64,000 bases of DNA from JAQVEM01 sp964610315. GTDB taxonomy: Bacteria > Actinomycetota > Humimicrobiia > Humimicrobiales > Humimicrobiaceae. Made by a program: the position numbers and the translations under genes. Under the pieces are notes generated by a model. That model saw nothing but the letters and a program-made list of their open reading frames with translations. It made no database searches and was not told where the DNA came from. Numbering within the stretch: the stretch's first letter is position 1; each line of letters begins with the position of its first letter. Below are positions 17,995-26,565 of this stretch, piece after piece. The DNA lies in the NCBI GenBank assembly GCA_964610315.1, contig CAZSVM010000015.1:6744-70743 (forward strand), read 5' to 3'.

Positions 17995-18011
17995 CAACCA
18001 TTTTTTGGTTG
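17995..18011. repeat. short hairpin CAACCA/TGGTTG
   Basis: Six-base arms CAACCA and TGGTTG flank five T residues in the leader of the small plus-strand gene at 18070. A plus-strand TATAAT lies upstream at 17954-17959, so the hairpin would be transcribed. Confidence 0.3.
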
Positions 18012-18069
18012 CTTAAAAAAACTTAGACATTGATATTTAATAAATATTTTTTTTGGAGGTCAACATCTG

Positions 18070-18264
18070 ATGAATACAGAAAGAAAATTCGATAAATCGG
18101 TTATAAACTTTGTAATAGGTGGAGCTATTATCGGAGCAATTGCCGGCTACATCATAAAAAAAATAGGCGCAAAAAATATAATGAATATTTTAAAACAAAA
18201 AGAAATTATACCCCCGTCCATATCAAACCTGATAAATGAGTTTGCCTCCAGGAAAAAATCTTAA
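18070..18264 (+). CDS. small glycine-zipper membrane protein
   Basis: A 64-residue protein with a short charged N-terminus, one membrane segment (about 12-31) built on a Gly-rich GGAIIGAIAGYIIKK pattern, and an amphipathic tail. It resembles the start of YtxH-type or glycine-zipper proteins but is too short for a firm family call. GGAGG lies ten bases upstream of the ATG, which supports real translation. It stands alone on the plus strand. Confidence 0.6.
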   Translation: MNTERKFDKSVINFVIGGAIIGAIAGYIIKKIGAKNIMNILKQKEIIPPSISNLINEFASRKKS

Positions 18265-18288
18265 GCATCAGCTGCAGCTGCTGCTTAA
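18261..18288. terminator. palindrome between convergent genes, possible terminator
   Basis: Two 14-base arms (18261-18274 and 18275-18288) built around CAGCTGCAGCTG pair with one mismatch. The palindrome overlaps the stop codon of the small plus-strand gene and lies before the convergent gene at 18343. No T-run follows on either side, so classic rho-independent action is doubtful. Confidence 0.35.
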
Positions 18289-18342
18289 AGCTTATGTAAA
18301 AATAATCTTATTACCTTTATTATTACCTTTATAATTTTCCGA

Positions 18343-18720
18343 TTATTGCTTTCGGGGCATCTTCTTCATTACCAGAAAATAATAAACGATTGCAGCAACA
18401 CCATTCAACTGGGTTACGAAAAAAGTGGCAATCAAAATTACCAGCCATAGAATCTTGGCATTTTCTCCGCCTGCACCGGCCGGAAACTCATCGGGTTTTC
18501 TTTTGGCACAATCAACCAGCGCAATAATCCATATTACAAAGAAAAAAATCCCTATCAGTCCTCCCACAACTGCGAAGCAGATCCCTAAACTAATCAGGCT
18601 TGAAACGGCCATGCCCTCAGCGGTGCTATTATTTATCTTATATGTAGCACAGCCGACTGCAGGCAAAGCTGCCATACTAAATAGCAGCAAATAAACCCGC
18701 GAAAATTTTTTTTTCATCAT
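18343..18720 (-). CDS. small membrane protein, PLDc_N-like
   Basis: A 125-residue protein with an N-terminal signal-like segment ending PAVGC (possible lipobox, about residue 24), then two strong membrane segments (about 45-70 and 90-118). The IIALVDCAKRKPDEF stretch between them and the closing YYFLVMKKMP resemble the phospholipase-D N-terminal (PLDc_N) type of small membrane protein. GGAGG precedes the ATG. It is followed by no minus-strand gene for 450 bases. Function unknown. Confidence 0.65.
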   Translation of the reverse strand: MMKKKFSRVYLLLFSMAALPAVGCATYKINNSTAEGMAVSSLISLGICFAVVGGLIGIFFFVIWIIALVDCAKRKPDEFPAGAGGENAKILWLVILIATFFVTQLNGVAAIVYYFLVMKKMPRKQ

Positions 18721-18843
18721 TCCTCCAGTTGACCAAATAATAATTTGTAATTAATTCAACCTAAACTTTTTTTATTAAACTCCTTCTTAAAATTCAAATG
18801 GAACAAAAATATTTTCTTATGCCTATAAGTTTTGAAAAAATTA

Positions 18844-19242
18844 TTATGCGTAAAAAAAACCAATAGTAATAAAAAGTACAATAACTACAACAAATGAAAG
18901 CGCACTTAATCCACCACAGACAATACCGGCAATATCAAAGCCCCTGCCCTGGGAACCGGATCTTCCTTCATTAATGCTTTTAAGATCCAGAATACCTAGT
19001 ACAATAGCGGCAATTGCAAACAATAAACCTGCACCCCAGAACCAGCCGCAGGGTAAACTTACAATACCGGTAACTAGGGAAATTATGGCCATGGGACCCA
19101 CTCTGTCTTCTTTACCCACTTTTGGAACAGCATCTTTTACCATAACCCCGCATTTCGGACACATAACTGCTTTTTCATCCATCAGATTGCCGCAATTTTG
19201 ACAATATTTACCTTTTTTCTCATCGTTTACCGGACCTTCCAT
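18844..19242 (-). CDS. zinc-ribbon DUF4190-type membrane protein
   Basis: A 132-residue protein. The N-terminal zinc ribbon has CQNCG and CPKCG (about residues 14-33), followed by two membrane segments separated by a LDLKSINEGRSGSQGRG loop and a G-x-D-IAGIVCGG start of the second, the pattern of DUF4190 proteins. GGAGG lies just upstream of the ATG. It is downstream of a lipoprotein gene on the same strand. No known activity. Confidence 0.75.
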   Translation of the reverse strand: MEGPVNDEKKGKYCQNCGNLMDEKAVMCPKCGVMVKDAVPKVGKEDRVGPMAIISLVTGIVSLPCGWFWGAGLLFAIAAIVLGILDLKSINEGRSGSQGRGFDIAGIVCGGLSALSFVVVIVLFITIGFFYA

Positions 19243-19289
19243 AAGTTCCTCCTAACCATAATAGAATAAAAATTTTATAAAAATTAAAT

Positions 19290-19736
19290 CTATTCATATT
19301 CATTTTCCCTTAGTTTAGGGGAATCGAACCAGGAACCTACTATCTTATAGTTTCCTTCTTCAGGTTCTGAAATAACCATAGTGACCGTTACTTCACCGGT
19401 TTCTTCCGTATAGGAAGCTCCGTAAACAATTAAAATCAATTCATTTTGAATGCTTGAACCGGAAATTTCTTTTGAATCAGCTATGTAATCCCCTATGGTA
19501 CTCTTCAAATAAGAAGAAAATTTTATAAACTCTTCTTCCGGAACAACCTCCAGCATTTCGCCACCCAGATCCTTTTTATAACTTTCATAATCCTGGTTAT
19601 TTATAGAAATCAGATAATCTTCCGTAGCTCTGTCAGCAAAAGAAATTGCTTCCTGTTTAACCGCTTTGGTGCAGCCGGAAACCGCCAGAACCGTGACAAG
19701 CACCATCAGCAGCAGAACCAAAATTTTTTTTCTCAT
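19290..19736 (-). CDS. lipoprotein, DUF3887-like
   Basis: A 148-residue lipoprotein. Residues 1-22 form a signal peptide with lipobox AVSGC, so the mature protein starts at Cys. The remainder (FADRATEDYLISINNQDYESY and a later GEVTVTMVIS strand) looks like the NTF2-like fold of DUF3887 proteins. ATG at 19736 was chosen because GGAGG lies five bases upstream; an in-frame GTG at 19748 overlaps that site and is rejected. Probably membrane-anchored outside the cell. Confidence 0.7.
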   Translation of the reverse strand: MRKKILVLLLMVLVTVLAVSGCTKAVKQEAISFADRATEDYLISINNQDYESYKKDLGGEMLEVVPEEEFIKFSSYLKSTIGDYIADSKEISGSSIQNELILIVYGASYTEETGEVTVTMVISEPEEGNYKIVGSWFDSPKLRENEYE

Positions 19737-19778
19737 AAAAACCTCCACATAAAAAATTCGATTTTTCTATCTTATTTT

Positions 19779-20957
19779 TTATTTCATATACAATCGGGGG
19801 ATTCTATTTTTAAGCATGCATACCACTTCATAATTAATGGTTCCCATCAATTCCGCAATATACTCCGCAGTTATTCTCTGCCCCCCCGAATCACCTATCA
19901 ATATTACTTCATCGCCAACACCTATTTTATTATCACCGGCTATATCGGTAATATCGATCATAAATTGATCCATGGTAATGTTTCCTATTACCGGTGCAAA
20001 TCTTCCCTTTATTAAAACTTCTGCTTTATTGGACAGTAACTTTGAATAACCATCGGCATAACCTACCGGCACCGTGGCAATAATGCTGTCTCTTCTGGTT
20101 TTAAAAGTACCACAGTAGGAAATAGGACAACCTTTTGGAACATCCTTCACAAAAGAAATTCTTGTTTTAAAGCTGAGAACCGGTTTTAAATCGGAAACGG
20201 CTTTCACCGATTCCGGGCCAAGCAGTTCAGTATAATCTTTATCATAGGGATTTAATCCATATATGGAAATTCCGGTTCTTACCATATCCAGATGCATATT
20301 TCTATATCTGAAAAATGCGGCACTATTGGCACAATGATAGAATCTGGCTGATATCCCATAATTTTTTACCTTCATTACTGCATCATTAAACCTCCTCCAC
20401 TGCAGCCGGGTATAGGAGCCATCTCTGCTGCCCGCACAGGCATAATGGGTAGAAATACTTTCGATTTTCAAATTGGGAAGCCTGGCAATCCTTAAAATCT
20501 GATCAGGAGCATTAATGAAATTTATTCCTATTCTGTTCATTCCGGTATCCATATTAATGTTGACATTTATATCCCTGTCCATTCTGCTGCATTCTTTGGA
20601 AATAAACTGTGCTGATTCATAAGAATTTATGGCTGGAATCAAGCTGTATCTTATGGCCTCTTCCACTGCCCGGGGAGGACTTTCACCCAGTACGTAAATA
20701 GGGGCAACAATTCCTGCTTTTCTTAATTCTACCCCCTCCTCAATCAGCGCTACTCCCAGGGAGTATACACCGCTTTCTACTGCTTTTCTGGAAATTTCTA
20801 CTGCCCCGTGACCATAGGCATCAGCTTTGACCACTGCCATTATAGCGGTATCTTTGGAAGCCGCATATGATTTGATTATCTTAAGATTATAGGTAAGATT
20901 GGATAAATTTATTTCAACCCAGGCAGATCTTTTATCGATTATAGCATCTTTTTGCAT
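19779..20957 (-). CDS. alr: alanine racemase
   Basis: A 392-residue PLP enzyme of fold type III that interconverts L- and D-alanine for peptidoglycan. The PLP lysine is K44 in AVVKADAYGHG. The second catalytic Tyr lies in SYCGTFKT (near 277), and GYADGYSKLLSN and GNITMDQFMID are intact. Start ATG at 20957 has little ribosome-binding signal. It follows the CBS-domain gene by 29 bases and so belongs to the glmM-to-alr run of minus-strand genes. Confidence 0.95.
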   Translation of the reverse strand: MQKDAIIDKRSAWVEINLSNLTYNLKIIKSYAASKDTAIMAVVKADAYGHGAVEISRKAVESGVYSLGVALIEEGVELRKAGIVAPIYVLGESPPRAVEEAIRYSLIPAINSYESAQFISKECSRMDRDINVNINMDTGMNRIGINFINAPDQILRIARLPNLKIESISTHYACAGSRDGSYTRLQWRRFNDAVMKVKNYGISARFYHCANSAAFFRYRNMHLDMVRTGISIYGLNPYDKDYTELLGPESVKAVSDLKPVLSFKTRISFVKDVPKGCPISYCGTFKTRRDSIIATVPVGYADGYSKLLSNKAEVLIKGRFAPVIGNITMDQFMIDITDIAGDNKIGVGDEVILIGDSGGQRITAEYIAELMGTINYEVVCMLKNRIPRLYMK

Positions 20958-20986
20958 AATATTTTTAAACCGGATAAATATTTTTA

Positions 20987-21442
20987 CTAAATCATTGACT
21001 TAACAATATCCGCCCTGGTAATTATCCCTACCAGATTCCCCTTATCATTCAAAACGGGAACTCTATTAATATTATATTTTATCATCATATTGGCAATTTC
21101 ATTAACCGGAGTATTTTCATTTACCTTCCTGACCTCGGTGGTCATAACATCCTCTACTTTTGTTCCCAGATATTTTGTAAGATTTCTTTTGAATTTATTC
21201 AGGCTTTCAAGATATATAATACTATCGAGCAGCTTAAAATATCTCGGGAAATGAAGATCGGCATCCTGTACGATTAAATCTCCTTCGGTAGCAATCCCTA
21301 CCAGTTTTCCATTATCATCAATCACCGGAACCCCGCTTATTTTGTTCTTTATAAGCAGCTCGGAAAGTTTTTCTATTGATTCACTTTTGTTTATAGTAAT
21401 AACTTTTTTTACCATAATATCTTTTGCCAAAAGTTCTGGCAT
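20987..21442 (-). CDS. CBS-domain pair protein
   Basis: A 151-residue protein made of two CBS domains, each with the typical ISGVPVIDDNGKLVGIATEGDL or INRVPVLNDKGNLVGIITRADI core. Such stand-alone pairs usually bind adenine nucleotides and act as energy or redox sensors on a partner. ATG at 21442 has GGAG six bases upstream; an upstream in-frame TTG overlaps that site. It lies between nnrDE and alr. Confidence 0.85.
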   Translation of the reverse strand: MPELLAKDIMVKKVITINKSESIEKLSELLIKNKISGVPVIDDNGKLVGIATEGDLIVQDADLHFPRYFKLLDSIIYLESLNKFKRNLTKYLGTKVEDVMTTEVRKVNENTPVNEIANMMIKYNINRVPVLNDKGNLVGIITRADIVKSMI

Positions 21443-21472
21443 TTTTAGCTCCAATCATTAATATTGATAATT

Positions 21473-23098
21473 TTAATACTTTATTTTTTCTATCTCCAAA
21501 AAAACCCTCTTAATACCTTCCAAAAGATCTGTAGCTATAAGCGAAGTCCTGCTGGTTTCTCTTACCATAATATCCGCTGCCAGACCGTGAATATAGACCC
21601 CGCATACCGCACTCTCCATCAAGCCCATTCCCTGACAGAGCAATGAACCAATAATGCCGGTTAATATATCACCGGTACCGGCTGATGCCAGACCCCAGTT
21701 TCCGGTAGGGTTAATAAAAGTTTTATCATTATAATCGGAAATTATAGTTCTTGCTCCCTTAAGTACGGATGTTAATTTATATTTTTTGGCAGCTTCCATG
21801 TTTAAATTGATTCTGTCTTCCAGCGGAATCATACCCAGACCCATTATCAATGACATTTCTCCAGCATGAGGAGTTATTATTACATTGGCAAGATCAAAAC
21901 TTTCCATACTGTCCGCATCCTTTAGGCCGTATAGAGCGTAAAGACCATCGGCATCAAGTACCACCGGCTTTTTTATTTTTTTCAACAGTTCCCTGACCAG
22001 GTAAACGGTACTTGAATTTCTTGAAAGTCCCGGTCCTATTGCCAGTGCATTAAATCTGTCACTCAATTCCAATATTTCATTGAGGCTATTCAGGTGCAAA
22101 GAAACATCTTCTGTCTGTTCCACCGGATAGGTAATTACTTCGGTCAGCTTTTCTTCAAAAATATTATTTAATTCCCAGGGACATACAAGGGTTACTATTC
22201 CTGCTCCGCTTCTTAAAGCTCCCATACAGGTCATAGAAGCCGCTCCGGTGAACCCTGCGGAACCGGCTACTACCAATAAACTTCCAACCTTATATTTGTA
22301 GGTCCAGGATTCCTTCAGGGGGATATTTTCGGCTACCCATTGGAGATCGGGCTCAAAAATCTGCTCATACCGGCTATAATATTTCTGGGGAATACCTATG
22401 TCGATAGTTTTGACTTCTCCGCAAAAATCCGCTCCGGGGTAATTTACCAGACCTATTTTCTTACAGCCAAAGGTTATAGTTTTGTCTGCCCGTACCGCAG
22501 TCCCTAAAACTTTTCCATTATCGGAGTCGATGCCTGAGGGAATATCAATGGAATAAATCTGGAGATTCTTATTTCTATCTTTAGCCAGATTTATTATTTC
22601 AATAACTTCCCTGGAGGGCTCCCGAACATCATCGTGGTGAAGGCCGGTTCCCAGCAGGGCATCCAAAACAAAATCAGCTTTTTTTAATTCTTCCTCGAAA
22701 AAAGAAGCTACCTCTTTATCTTCCGGATTTAAATAATGAATATCATCCTTTCTATCTGCTTTCAACTCATTAAAATAGAACAGACTGTCAGAGCTTAGTT
22801 TTTTTACAGAGGATATATAAAATACGGTTATTTTCATGCCGTAATCCAGCAAATCACCGGCTGCCACCAATCCATCCCCACCATTGTTCCCGCTTCCGCA
22901 AACAACCACACCGCGTGCTGCTCTTTTGAGTTCCTTTTTCTCAAAATCGCTTATAATTTCCTTGGATGCACCGCTGCCGGCATTCTTCATGAGCCATTTC
23001 GAATCTATTCCCTCATTTATAGCTCCGGCATCAATCTCCGCTACGCTGGAGCCTTTTATAATTTTGGCTAATCTTGTTTCTTTATTATGATTTTTCAA
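21473..23098 (-). CDS. nnr: bifunctional NAD(P)H-hydrate epimerase / ADP-dependent dehydratase
   Basis: A 541-residue fusion that repairs hydrated NAD(P)H. The N-terminal YjeF epimerase domain (about 1-225) has CGSGNNGGDGLVAA and DALLGTGL; the C-terminal ribokinase-like dehydratase domain (about 240-540) has VAGSAGFTGAASM, the ITPHAGEMSLIMG segment and the catalytic NPTGNWGLASAGTGDILTG loop. The start is TTG at 23098; the nearby ATG is followed by an immediate stop. Neighbour of acpS and alr, as in many bacteria. Confidence 0.93.
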   Translation of the reverse strand: MKNHNKETRLAKIIKGSSVAEIDAGAINEGIDSKWLMKNAGSGASKEIISDFEKKELKRAARGVVVCGSGNNGGDGLVAAGDLLDYGMKITVFYISSVKKLSSDSLFYFNELKADRKDDIHYLNPEDKEVASFFEEELKKADFVLDALLGTGLHHDDVREPSREVIEIINLAKDRNKNLQIYSIDIPSGIDSDNGKVLGTAVRADKTITFGCKKIGLVNYPGADFCGEVKTIDIGIPQKYYSRYEQIFEPDLQWVAENIPLKESWTYKYKVGSLLVVAGSAGFTGAASMTCMGALRSGAGIVTLVCPWELNNIFEEKLTEVITYPVEQTEDVSLHLNSLNEILELSDRFNALAIGPGLSRNSSTVYLVRELLKKIKKPVVLDADGLYALYGLKDADSMESFDLANVIITPHAGEMSLIMGLGMIPLEDRINLNMEAAKKYKLTSVLKGARTIISDYNDKTFINPTGNWGLASAGTGDILTGIIGSLLCQGMGLMESAVCGVYIHGLAADIMVRETSRTSLIATDLLEGIKRVFLEIEKIKY

Positions 23099-23194
23099 TT
23101 TAATTCATACCTGCAGGTTTAATAATAAATTCCAAATTATAAATCAAAATTAATCCAAAAACTATCAAATACTCCATTCCGGCCATCCGGTAAA

Positions 23195-23575
23195 CTATAT
23201 AATTGCCACCGCATAGGCAACGGCAAAATTTTCGGTTGCCGAAACCGATACTTTTATATCTTTAATTTTAAGCTTCCTGCTGAATTCATCGGTTTTTCCA
23301 TATAATTTTATAAAAGGTGCGCCGCTAGTCGTATTTGAAACTTCAATTTCGTTTAAGGAAATATTTTTACTGACTCCTTCGGCCAGCGATTTGGCAACTG
23401 CTTCTTTTGCGGCAAAACGGGCCGCAAAACTGGGGAACTTGCCTTTCTTTTTTTTACTACAATAATCTATTTCACTTTTGGTATAAACCTTTTTTAAGAA
23501 ACCTGAATTATTTCCGATAGCAGATTTTATTCTTTCTACTTCAATTATATCGGTACCTATTCCATATATTTCCAT
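23195..23575 (-). CDS. acpS: holo-[acyl-carrier-protein] synthase
   Basis: A 126-residue phosphopantetheinyl transferase that activates acyl carrier protein from CoA. The Mg-binding GTDIIEVERI (residues 6-15) and the FAAKEAVAKSLAEG motif (about 59-72) are both intact, and the length is typical. It follows glmS by six bases and precedes nnrDE, so is translated from the same mRNA. Confidence 0.95.
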   Translation of the reverse strand: MEIYGIGTDIIEVERIKSAIGNNSGFLKKVYTKSEIDYCSKKKKGKFPSFAARFAAKEAVAKSLAEGVSKNISLNEIEVSNTTSGAPFIKLYGKTDEFSRKLKIKDIKVSVSATENFAVAYAVAII

Positions 23576-23581
23576 AAATCT

Positions 23582-25435
23582 TCACTCCACTGTAACGCTT
23601 TTGGCCAGGTTTCTTGGCTGATCTACATTTCTATTCAAATTTTTTGCTATATAATACGAATATAATTGGATGGGAATAATAGTTAAAATAGCATATAACT
23701 CCTCAAGAGTTTCCGGCACTTTGAAGGTATAATCCGCATACTTTTTGGTATTTTTATCCTTCTGGCTGATTATGGAAAAAATAGTAGCTTTTCTTGCTTT
23801 CACTTCCTCGATGTTGCTCAGGATCTTTTTATATACCGAATCAGAAGGCATGATTCCTACTACTACGGTTTTTTCATCGGTAAGAGCTATGGGGCCGTGT
23901 TTCATTTCACCGGCCGGGTACCCCTCTGCGTGAATATATGAAATTTCCTTTAATTTCAGGGCACCTTCCAGTGCTGCGGGAAGGCTAAAAATCCTTCCCA
24001 AAAATAAAAAGCAGGTGTGTTTATAAGTCTGGTCGGCAATTTTTTTTATCTCATCCGCTCTATCCAATATGCTCTGTATCTTATCAGGTATAACCTTTAG
24101 TTCATCGATTATTTTTTTAAATTTATCTTTTCCTATATTTCCATTTACTTCTGCAAAATACAGGCCCATAAGATACATCGTTATAATTTGAGCAGTAAAA
24201 GTTTTAGTGGCACAGACACCTATTTCCGGTCCGGCATGAGTATAAATTACGGAACTGGATTCTCTTGACACCGTGCTTCCTACTACATTGGTAATGGCTA
24301 CTACCTTAGCTCCTTTTGATTTTGCCTCTCTGATTGCAGCAAGGGTGTCTATAGTCTCACCGGATTGGGTTACGGCTATAAACAAGTAATTTTTTTCAAC
24401 CAGCGGATCCCGATATCTATATTCCGAGGAGAAATCTACCTCCACGGGAATTCTGGCCCATTTCTCTATGACCTGTTTCCCGATTAAAGCAGCGTGACTG
24501 GATGTTCCGGCAGCAATTATCTGGATTTTTTTCAGGTTCTTAATCTGCTCCGTTGACAAATTAAGTTCATCGAAATTAAGTTTGCCATTAATTAACCTGC
24601 CTCTCATCGTTTCTTTAACTCCATAAGGCTGTTCAAATATCTCTTTTAACATAAAATCTTCATAACCGCTTTTTTCGGCACTTATAATATCCCAGTTAAC
24701 TTTAAAAGGTTCTCTTTTAACCAATTTTCCTTCTTTATCATAAATTTCCACTCTGTCTTTGGTAAGCCTTACCGTTTCGAAATCATTAATTACTATAAAA
24801 TTACGGGTATGCTCCAGAACTGCGGGTATATCGGAAGCAAAAAAATTACCGTCTTCCGATACTCCTACAATCAGAGGACTGAAAATTCGTGCCCCGATAA
24901 GTTCGTCGGGGTTATAACTGGAAATGGCTACAATGGCTCCCGAACCCTTTATTCTTTTTATAGCTTTCTGCATCGCTTTAAGCAGATCCCCATTGTTGTA
25001 TTTTTCCAGTAAGTGCGGCAGGATTTCGGTATCGGTTTCGGAAACAAACTTATGCCCTTCTTTTTTAAGTTCTTTCCTGAGTTCTGCGTAATTTTCTATT
25101 ATACCGTTATGAACTACTGCAATTCTGCCCTTATCTGCCAGATGAGGATGGGCATTTATCTGTGACGGCTCACCATGGGTAGCCCACCTTGTGTGTCCAA
25201 TCCCGCACCTACCATCTACTTTTAAATTATTTACTTCTTTCTCCAGTATTTTTATTTTTCCGGCTTCCTTAACCACATTTATTTTATAATCCGATAAAGT
25301 CTTCGTTTCATAGGTATAATCCGGTATCACGGCTATTCCGGCAGAATCATAACCTCTGTATTCCAAACGTTTGAGACCGTTTACCAGAATATCCTTGCTT
25401 TTTTTATTTCCAATATATGCAATAATTCCACACAT
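23582..25435 (-). CDS. glmS: glutamine--fructose-6-phosphate aminotransferase
   Basis: A 617-residue enzyme making glucosamine-6-phosphate for cell-wall amino sugars. The N-terminal glutaminase domain starts Met-Cys-Gly-Ile, with Cys2 as the nucleophile after Met removal; two SIS sugar-isomerase domains follow (about 290-420 and 465-600), and the end DQPRNLAKSVTVE is diagnostic. ATG at 25435 was chosen because GGAGG lies six bases upstream and Cys must be second; the TTG one codon before is rejected. No glmS ribozyme-like core is visible in the 186-base leader. Confidence 0.96.
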   Translation of the reverse strand: MCGIIAYIGNKKSKDILVNGLKRLEYRGYDSAGIAVIPDYTYETKTLSDYKINVVKEAGKIKILEKEVNNLKVDGRCGIGHTRWATHGEPSQINAHPHLADKGRIAVVHNGIIENYAELRKELKKEGHKFVSETDTEILPHLLEKYNNGDLLKAMQKAIKRIKGSGAIVAISSYNPDELIGARIFSPLIVGVSEDGNFFASDIPAVLEHTRNFIVINDFETVRLTKDRVEIYDKEGKLVKREPFKVNWDIISAEKSGYEDFMLKEIFEQPYGVKETMRGRLINGKLNFDELNLSTEQIKNLKKIQIIAAGTSSHAALIGKQVIEKWARIPVEVDFSSEYRYRDPLVEKNYLFIAVTQSGETIDTLAAIREAKSKGAKVVAITNVVGSTVSRESSSVIYTHAGPEIGVCATKTFTAQIITMYLMGLYFAEVNGNIGKDKFKKIIDELKVIPDKIQSILDRADEIKKIADQTYKHTCFLFLGRIFSLPAALEGALKLKEISYIHAEGYPAGEMKHGPIALTDEKTVVVGIMPSDSVYKKILSNIEEVKARKATIFSIISQKDKNTKKYADYTFKVPETLEELYAILTIIPIQLYSYYIAKNLNRNVDQPRNLAKSVTVE

Positions 25436-25621
25436 CAAAATCCTCCGCGGTACTTATTATAAAAAATTTTGCTAAAACCAGGTTACCGGTTTACCCGCTA
25501 AAAATTGGATACAAGATCCATATCAATAATATTTGAATATTATAACAGAAGCTTTAAAAATAAGATAAATCATATTAAGGAAAAAGGCTTTTAACAGAAA
25601 AAATATGCCAAAATGATCAAA

Positions 25622-26407
25622 TTATTTAAATAAATATACAATATTTATATTTGCCGTAATTTCGATTTCCTGAGGCAGAATAGAAGGAGGCGTAATCCCT
25701 GCTGCCTCTTCCGGAACCGCAGAAACCCTGGATGTTGAATAAACCGGCCCGGGGTACGATGTTCCGCTTTCGGATATATAAAGTACTTTGTCTATTAGCA
25801 ATCCCACTGAATTGGCAATTGCCAGTGCCTTATTATCCGCATCCTCCGATGCTTTAGTCAGGGCATCATTTATGGCTGCTTTTTTTGACTCATCGGTCAG
25901 ATCAAAACCAATTGATGATATATTATTTGCACCTGACTGGGTTGCGGTGGCTATTATTTCTCCAATTTTTTCCAGATCTGTGGTCCTAACCTCTACGGTG
26001 CTGGTAACCTGGTAAGCGTAAATTTTTGGTGGTTTATTTTCCTGTGAGTAGTCATATAAGGGATTGAGGTTAAAACTTATTGTTTCTATGGTAAGATTTT
26101 CAGCATTCAATTCTTCTATTGCGGAAATTATTTCCTGGGAAATTTGGCTGTTTTCATTAACTGCATCTTGAGTAGTAGGCTTTTCGGTTATAACCGATAT
26201 ATCTATCAAAACTTCATCCGGGATGACCTTGACCGTACCAGAACCAGTTACCGATATGGTATTCTCGATGTTTCCGGTTAAATTTTCGCCGCCGGTACTA
26301 TAGGGAGCAGTTCCTCCTTCCAGACATCCCCAGAGAATTGTTGCTGTCAGGGTTAAAATTAATGTAACTATAAAAAATAAAAATATTTTTTTTATTTTAT
26401 TCTTCAT
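25622..26407 (-). CDS. SIMPL-domain (DUF541) lipoprotein
   Basis: A 261-residue exported protein. A signal segment with lipobox ILWGC ends near residue 28. The SIMPL domain follows, starting with ISVTGSGTVKVIPDEVLIDISV (about 50-70) and ending with EIEITANINIVYLF. SIMPL proteins occur at or outside the cytoplasmic membrane, with roles in envelope or stress functions that are poorly defined. It sits between glmM and glmS, which is a suggestive but unproven envelope context. Confidence 0.85.
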   Translation of the reverse strand: MKNKIKKIFLFFIVTLILTLTATILWGCLEGGTAPYSTGGENLTGNIENTISVTGSGTVKVIPDEVLIDISVITEKPTTQDAVNENSQISQEIISAIEELNAENLTIETISFNLNPLYDYSQENKPPKIYAYQVTSTVEVRTTDLEKIGEIIATATQSGANNISSIGFDLTDESKKAAINDALTKASEDADNKALAIANSVGLLIDKVLYISESGTSYPGPVYSTSRVSAVPEEAAGITPPSILPQEIEITANINIVYLFK

Positions 26408-26565
26408 TTTTTACTGATTTCCTTTTTGAATATAAATAACCCAGGGTGATTATATAATAAACAGGTGATATTTAAAATAACTCCGCCTGCCAGGGCTATG
26501 ATAATTGAAAATCATTCAAGGCAAAAACACTAAAACTGCAAAGTATTTATTTGAATGATTTATTT

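Noticed and set aside
25436..25621. glmS ribozyme in the glmS leader
   Set aside because: The 186-base leader lacks the ribozyme core pattern and is mostly AT-rich; only a short inverted repeat around 25530 is visible.
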